From NCBI RefSeq assembly GCF_000008185.1, contig NC_002967.9, positions 2,356,001 through 2,420,000 of the forward strand: DNA of 64,000 nucleotides. Direction: 5' to 3'. This stretch comes from Treponema denticola ATCC 35405. Its GTDB lineage: Bacteria; Spirochaetota; Spirochaetia; Treponematales; Treponemataceae. Position numbers and translations under genes: made by a program. Numbering within the stretch: position 1 is the stretch's first letter; each line of letters begins with the position of its first letter. Below the pieces are notes generated by a model. It saw only the letters and a program-made list of their open reading frames with translations, searched no databases and was not told the origin of the DNA. Below are positions 60,184 through 64,000 of the stretch, one piece after another.

Positions 60184-61802
60184 AAAGAAGTTCAGGTATT
60201 ATTTTACATCCCACCTCGTTACCTAATGATGAAGGCATAGGGACAATCGGTAAAGAGGCTTTTGCCTTTATCGATTGGTTAAAAAAAACAAGAACGGGAG
60301 TTTGGCAGATGCTTCCGATTGGCCCCACCGGTTATGGAGACTCACCCTACGCTTCTTTTTCGGCCTTTGCAGGAAACCCTTATCTTATAAGTCTTCAAGA
60401 TCTTTATGAAAAAGGCTTTTTAGAAAAAAGAGATTTTACCGAATACAAAAAAATCGTACAAGAAAATACTGATCCTAAAAGAGCGGATTTCGGTTTAATC
60501 CATTACCATAAAACAAAAATGTTAAAAAAAGCGGCAGCATCTTTATTGCACAAAATGGAAAGAGACTCATCTTCAAAAGAAGAACTTGAAAATTTCTACC
60601 AAGAAGAAAGTTTTTGGCTGGACGGATATGCAGCCTTTATGACAATTAAAGAAGACTATGAAGAAAGACTAGATAAAGAAAATTTAGTGCAAGGAATCTG
60701 GAATGAAGTTTGGCCCAAGGAGCTTGCCTTAAATAAAAAAGATAAGATAAAAGAATTTCTAGGCAAACACTCCGAAGAATATGAAACCCAAAAGATTATA
60801 CAGTTTTTCTTTTTTTCGCAATGGAAAAAATTAAAAGAATACGCTGAAAAAAACGGTATACAACTTATAGGAGATATTCCGATATTTGCGGCAATGGATT
60901 CAGCCGATGTTTGGCAAAATCAAAGCTTATTTTTACTGGACAAAGAAGCTACACCTAAAGCCGTCGCCGGTGTACCTCCCGACTTTTTTAGCCCTACGGG
61001 ACAGCTTTGGGGCAACCCTCTTTATGACTGGGCTAAGATGAAAAAGGACAGCTACCTATGGTGGAAGGCCCGCATAAGACATACCCTAAAACTATTCGAC
61101 ATAATACGCCTCGACCATTTTAGAGGCTTTGAAGCCTTTTGGGCTATCCCCCAAGGTGCAAAAACTGCTCAAGAAGGAAAATGGGTGAAAGGCCCTGACC
61201 ATCATTTTTTTGAAGAAATACAAAAGGATCTGATTTCATTGGATGAAAAATACAGGGGCGAGCTTCCTATACTAACTGAAGACTTGGGAGTTATAACCCC
61301 TGAAGTTGCCCGCCTACGAGATGATTTTAATTTCCCGACGATGAAGATATTGCAATTTGCCTTTGACTTAAACGAATTAAAATCGGAAAATCTGACTAAT
61401 CCTTATCTGCCTCATAACCACAAAAAAAACTGTGCCGTATATACCGGTTCCCACGATAACGACACAATCATGGGTTGGCTTGAAGGTTCTTCCGATGAGA
61501 TGCTGAAATTTATTTATACCTATCTTTATGGAAAAAAAGCGGATAAAAGAATTTGCTCCATTTTAAACACTTATGAATTTAAAAAAGAATTAGCCTCCGA
61601 AATAATCCGAAAAGCGTTTTCTTCCGTGGCGGATTTTGCAGCCGTGCAGATGCAGGACCTTTTGTTTTTAAATTCTGAAGCAAGAATGAATGCACCTTCA
61701 ACAGTCGGAAAAAACTGGCAATGGAGAGTAACCGGGTCTTATGAAAACTGCGAGATGACCGAAAAATTGGAGCTTTGGAATGTTTTGTACAATAGGGTTT
61801 AA
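60180..61802 (+). CDS. malQ: 4-alpha-glucanotransferase (amylomaltase)
   Basis: A 540-residue GH77 enzyme: SGIILHPTSLPNDEGIGTIG, LPIGPTGYGDSPYASFSAFA, LIGDIPIFAAMDSADVW, IRLDHFRGFEAFWAIP (nucleophile Asp), LTEDLGVITPEVA (acid/base Glu) and YTGSHDNDTIMGW. It rearranges maltodextrins. It starts inside the stop of the membrane-protein gene. Confidence 0.95.
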   Translation: MKRSSGIILHPTSLPNDEGIGTIGKEAFAFIDWLKKTRTGVWQMLPIGPTGYGDSPYASFSAFAGNPYLISLQDLYEKGFLEKRDFTEYKKIVQENTDPKRADFGLIHYHKTKMLKKAAASLLHKMERDSSSKEELENFYQEESFWLDGYAAFMTIKEDYEERLDKENLVQGIWNEVWPKELALNKKDKIKEFLGKHSEEYETQKIIQFFFFSQWKKLKEYAEKNGIQLIGDIPIFAAMDSADVWQNQSLFLLDKEATPKAVAGVPPDFFSPTGQLWGNPLYDWAKMKKDSYLWWKARIRHTLKLFDIIRLDHFRGFEAFWAIPQGAKTAQEGKWVKGPDHHFFEEIQKDLISLDEKYRGELPILTEDLGVITPEVARLRDDFNFPTMKILQFAFDLNELKSENLTNPYLPHNHKKNCAVYTGSHDNDTIMGWLEGSSDEMLKFIYTYLYGKKADKRICSILNTYEFKKELASEIIRKAFSSVADFAAVQMQDLLFLNSEARMNAPSTVGKNWQWRVTGSYENCEMTEKLELWNVLYNRV

Positions 61803-61876
61803 AAAATTACCCCCTGTACAATAGTTTAAATTTTTTGTATATTAGTTTTGTGAACGAAAAAATTTTAGGAGCTTAC

Positions 61877-62479
61877 ATGAACTTTATAAATGAAACTAAC
61901 GAAGAGAAAAAAAATAAAACAAATGATGACGATGCTTTGATGCAAAAATTTCTTAATACACGCCAGATTATTTTGGCCGGAGAAATCAACAAAGAGCTTT
62001 CCGAAAAAATAGTACGCCAACTTTTACTCATGGAGTCCTTGTCGGCAACAAAGCCTATTTATATTTATATAGATTCCCCCGGGGGAGATGCCGATGCAGG
62101 TTTTGCAATCTTCGATATGATAAGATTTATCAAGGCCCCCGTCTACACAATAGGTATGGGCCTTGTTGCCAGCGCAGCATCCATCATACTCCTTGCTGCA
62201 AGCAAGGAGCGCCGTTTCGGTATGCCTAACAGCCACTACCTTATACATCAGCCATTGTCCGGTATAAAGGGAGTTGCAACCGAAATAGAAATACACGCCA
62301 AAGAGCTTGAAAAGATGAGGGTAAAAATAAATAAACTCATTGCAGAAGAAACAGGCACAGATGAAAAAAAGGTTGCAAAGGATACGGACAGGGATTGCTG
62401 GCTAAATGCAAAAGAATCCGTAGAATACGGTCTTATTTCAAAAATAGCTAAAAACCGAAAAGACATTCCCGAAAAATAA
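61877..62479 (+). CDS. clpP: ATP-dependent Clp protease proteolytic subunit
   Basis: A 200-residue ClpP. Catalytic serine in MGLVASAASIILLAA, histidine in NSHYLIHQPLSG and aspartate in DTDRDCWLNAKESVEYGLIS. TTAGGAG 5 nt before ATG 61877 decides against the frame's upstream starts from 61835. It degrades proteins delivered by Clp ATPases; ClpB at 8 kb is a disaggregase and lacks the ClpP-binding loop role. The 3' end overlaps the convergent cbiB by 42 bp. Confidence 0.95.
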   Translation: MNFINETNEEKKNKTNDDDALMQKFLNTRQIILAGEINKELSEKIVRQLLLMESLSATKPIYIYIDSPGGDADAGFAIFDMIRFIKAPVYTIGMGLVASAASIILLAASKERRFGMPNSHYLIHQPLSGIKGVATEIEIHAKELEKMRVKINKLIAEETGTDEKKVAKDTDRDCWLNAKESVEYGLISKIAKNRKDIPEK

Positions 62480-63511
62480 GAAAGCATAAAGCCCAAACAT
62501 AAAAATCTCGGATGCATACATCAACTGTATGCATCTTTTTATATCTTCATCTTCAATTTCAAAAACCTCGTCCCCTATAAAGGGCTTTTCGACAAGCTCT
62601 CCACCGTAATAGTTCGGACCTCCCAGTTTTAAACCTAAAAGACCGGCAGCAGCGCTTTCAGGATGAGCGGAATTGGGGCTTGAATGTTTTCTGCAATCCC
62701 GCCGCCAAATCTTAAAACCTCTTTTTATTGTCGCTAGTTTCGGAATTATTTTGTTTGAAATTCTTTTTTGTGAACCCTCTTGCGCCGGCCTTCGCAATTT
62801 ACAAAAAAAAGAACCTGCAAGAATAAGCAAGGCAGAAAGGCGGGCCGGAATATAGTTTACAATATCGTCAACCTTTGCCGGAAAAAATCCCAAGTCGGCA
62901 TATTTTTCATTTTTATAGCCGAGCATAGAATCCATGGTATTTACAGCCTTATAAGCTATACCGCCTGCCGGGCCTAAAAGCATCATAAAGAACAATGGAG
63001 CTATAACCCCGTCACTTGTATTCTCGGCTATGGTCTCAACACAGGCACGGCTTACTCCCTTTTCATCCAAAGGCTCGGCATCCCTGCCTACAATATTTGC
63101 AATCTGCTTTCTTCCCTCTTCAAGACTCATCTGCAAGGCCGTAAAAACTTTTATAGATTCTTTTTGAAGACAGCGGGCTGCAAGACATGTATAACTGATC
63201 CATACCGAAAAAACAAAGTATAAAATCTTGTAAGGATATAATAATTTTAAAAAGAAAAAAACAAGACAAAAGCTGAGACTAACATTGAAAATGACAATCA
63301 AAAAACCGGCAAACTTTAAACCTCTCGGAGAACTAAAACAAAACCGTGCAAGGACTTTTTCTTTTTTTATAAGGCTACCGATAAATTTTACGGGATGAGG
63401 AAAAGAATAAGGATCGCCCAAAATAAAATCAAGAATTATTGCACAGAATAAAATAAAAAAATTAATGTGTGAAAAAACAAAATCGGAAAAGCTTAAAAAA
63501 TTAAAATTCAT
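62438..63511 (-). CDS. cbiB: Adenosylcobinamide-phosphate synthase CbiB
   Basis: A 357-residue membrane enzyme that attaches aminopropanol (phosphate) to cobyric acid. Family stretches: LDFILGDPYSFPHPVKFIGS, ACVETIAENTSDGVIAPLFF, NTMDSMLGYKNEKYADLGFF and AHPESAAAGLLGLKLGGPNY. About five membrane helices. It needs cobyric acid, the product of CobQ, whose gene here lacks its amidotransferase half. The start has no ribosome site. A terminator for clpP lies inside its last codons. Confidence 0.95.
   Translation of the reverse strand: MNFNFLSFSDFVFSHINFFILFCAIILDFILGDPYSFPHPVKFIGSLIKKEKVLARFCFSSPRGLKFAGFLIVIFNVSLSFCLVFFFLKLLYPYKILYFVFSVWISYTCLAARCLQKESIKVFTALQMSLEEGRKQIANIVGRDAEPLDEKGVSRACVETIAENTSDGVIAPLFFMMLLGPAGGIAYKAVNTMDSMLGYKNEKYADLGFFPAKVDDIVNYIPARLSALLILAGSFFCKLRRPAQEGSQKRISNKIIPKLATIKRGFKIWRRDCRKHSSPNSAHPESAAAGLLGLKLGGPNYYGGELVEKPFIGDEVFEIEDEDIKRCIQLMYASEIFMFGLYAFLFFGNVFSVFSYF
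62511..62540 (+). terminator. Intrinsic terminator of clpP, inside cbiB
   Basis: GATGCATACA (62511-62520), loop TCAAC, TGTATGCATC (62526-62535), TTTTT. A perfect 10-bp stem followed by a U-tract on the plus-strand transcript, within the coding sequence of the convergent cbiB. Confidence 0.85.
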
Positions 63512-63554
63512 TTTGACTATAGATCTTAAGTCTAATATAGAACTAATCTAAAAT

Positions 63555-63589
63555 AAAACCGTCCGGCCTTTTAAAGCCAAGACGGTTTT
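63555..63589 (-). terminator. Terminator of the SH3-like gene
   Basis: AAAACCGTC/GACGGTTTT outer stem of 9 bp with an inner GGC/GCC pair (63555-63563 with 63581-63589), 15 bp after the stop at 63605. The minus-strand transcript continues with U-rich ATTTTA. Confidence 0.7.
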
Positions 63590-63604
63590 CGCTAAACAAA
63601 AAAC

Positions 63605-64000
63605 TTATTTTTCTTCAAGATATGAAGCTTGAACCCAGCCTTTTTTTTGTTTATTTTGTACATAGTACCATTCGGTCTGAGGAGAACTATCGTCATTACC
63701 ACCGACAATATTAACAAAGACAACCTTTTTTGAAGCATAAAGAATGGTATCGGCTTTTACGGATGCCAATACTCTTGGTTCACCTTCTGAAGACGGAATA
63801 CTCAAAAGATCTATATCTTCTTTTGCAGTGAATTTCTTGTCAATTTTTTCGGTTACAAGCTTCTTTAAAAAAGCAGCCTCTGCATCCAGGACTTGAGCAA
63901 GATTTTGTAAAATTGCTATATCATCACTATATCTCGAATCCATTTCAATAGCGTTTTGAAACAGCTCTGCCCTGCTTGTTTCACTTTGAGTTTCCATTGC
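63605..64000 (-). CDS. SH3-like domain protein, partial (5' end outside window)
   Basis: The frame is open to the edge. An ATG at 63997 is only three bases from the end, so the true start may lie outside. The visible part has a helical region (residues 1-60) and a C-terminal bacterial SH3-like domain: VLASVKADTILYASKKVVFV and EWYYVQNKQKKGWVQASYLE. Such domains bind cell-wall peptides or act as structural modules in exported proteins. No signal peptide can be judged here. Confidence 0.7.
   Translation of the reverse strand, partial: AMETQSETSRAELFQNAIEMDSRYSDDIAILQNLAQVLDAEAAFLKKLVTEKIDKKFTAKEDIDLLSIPSSEGEPRVLASVKADTILYASKKVVFVNIVGGNDDSSPQTEWYYVQNKQKKGWVQASYLEEK

Overview
The window looks like chromosome of an oral treponeme, Treponema denticola or a close relative. 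The evidence is its moderately A+T-rich DNA, a flagellar block (flgN-flgK-flgL-fliW-csrA) behind a near-consensus sigma-28 promoter, spirochaete-type lipoproteins, and bacterial housekeeping genes in a familiar order (rpsB-tsf-frr-uppS-cdsA-dxr-rseP). The species name is an inference from gene content; no comparison was run. No rRNA, tRNA, intact transposase or CRISPR array was seen.

Layout. 0-4 kb: an ECF sigma factor with its zinc-type anti-sigma partner (cut by the window edge), a FliL-like protein, an MscS-type channel, and an orphan NarL-type response regulator. 4-6 kb: a Gate-domain membrane protein next to a CobQ that has only its synthetase half. 6-10.4 kb: clpB and an AbgT-family transporter. 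10.4-12.7 kb: a rearranged patch with a 94-bp perfect direct repeat, an internally deleted copy of a SanA-like gene, and a toxin-antitoxin unit whose toxin is frameshifted. 12.7-21.6 kb: a zinc-ribbon PD-(D/E)XK protein, a PcrA-like helicase, a dicarboxylate/amino-acid symporter, an M29 aminopeptidase and leuS, with a cluster of hairpins before leuS. 21.6-28.5 kb: the translation/isoprenoid/envelope operon. 28.7-30.8 kb: maf, a HEAT-repeat protein and a lipoprotein. 30.8-35.2 kb: the flagellar hook-filament junction operon with the FliW-CsrA switch. 35.2-37.2 kb: binding protein and permease of an iron/corrinoid importer without its ATPase.

37.2-45.9 kb is the most unusual part: a visibly A+T-richer, nine-gene, tightly overlapped operon with a divergent GntR/FCD regulator. 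It encodes a complete branched-chain-amino-acid-type (Liv) ABC importer, an ATC-hydrolase-like protein, DhaK and DhaL kinase subunits, and a URO-D/MtaA-like zinc protein. This reads as an acquired uptake-and-catabolism system for an unidentified substrate. It lies exactly where the importer ATPase should be.

45.9-50.4 kb: a YbaK-like deacylase; a redox cassette (two TlpA-like thioredoxin proteins around a 45-residue CxxC membrane microprotein and a NapH-like ferredoxin membrane protein); then cbiE-cbiT. 50.4-56.4 kb: two unknown proteins, an ABC-2 exporter, and an orphan DesK-type histidine kinase. 56.4-58.4 kb: cobU-cobS-cobC. 58.4-64 kb: ddl, a membrane protein, malQ, clpP, cbiB, and an SH3-like protein running off the edge.

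Two themes link distant parts. Corrinoid genes (cobQ-like, cbiE, cbiT, cobU, cobS, cobC, cbiB, possibly the importer) are dispersed over four or five loci. Several genes have sigma-70 promoters whose -10 box ends only 5-9 nt before the ATG with no Shine-Dalgarno sequence, suggesting leaderless mRNAs.
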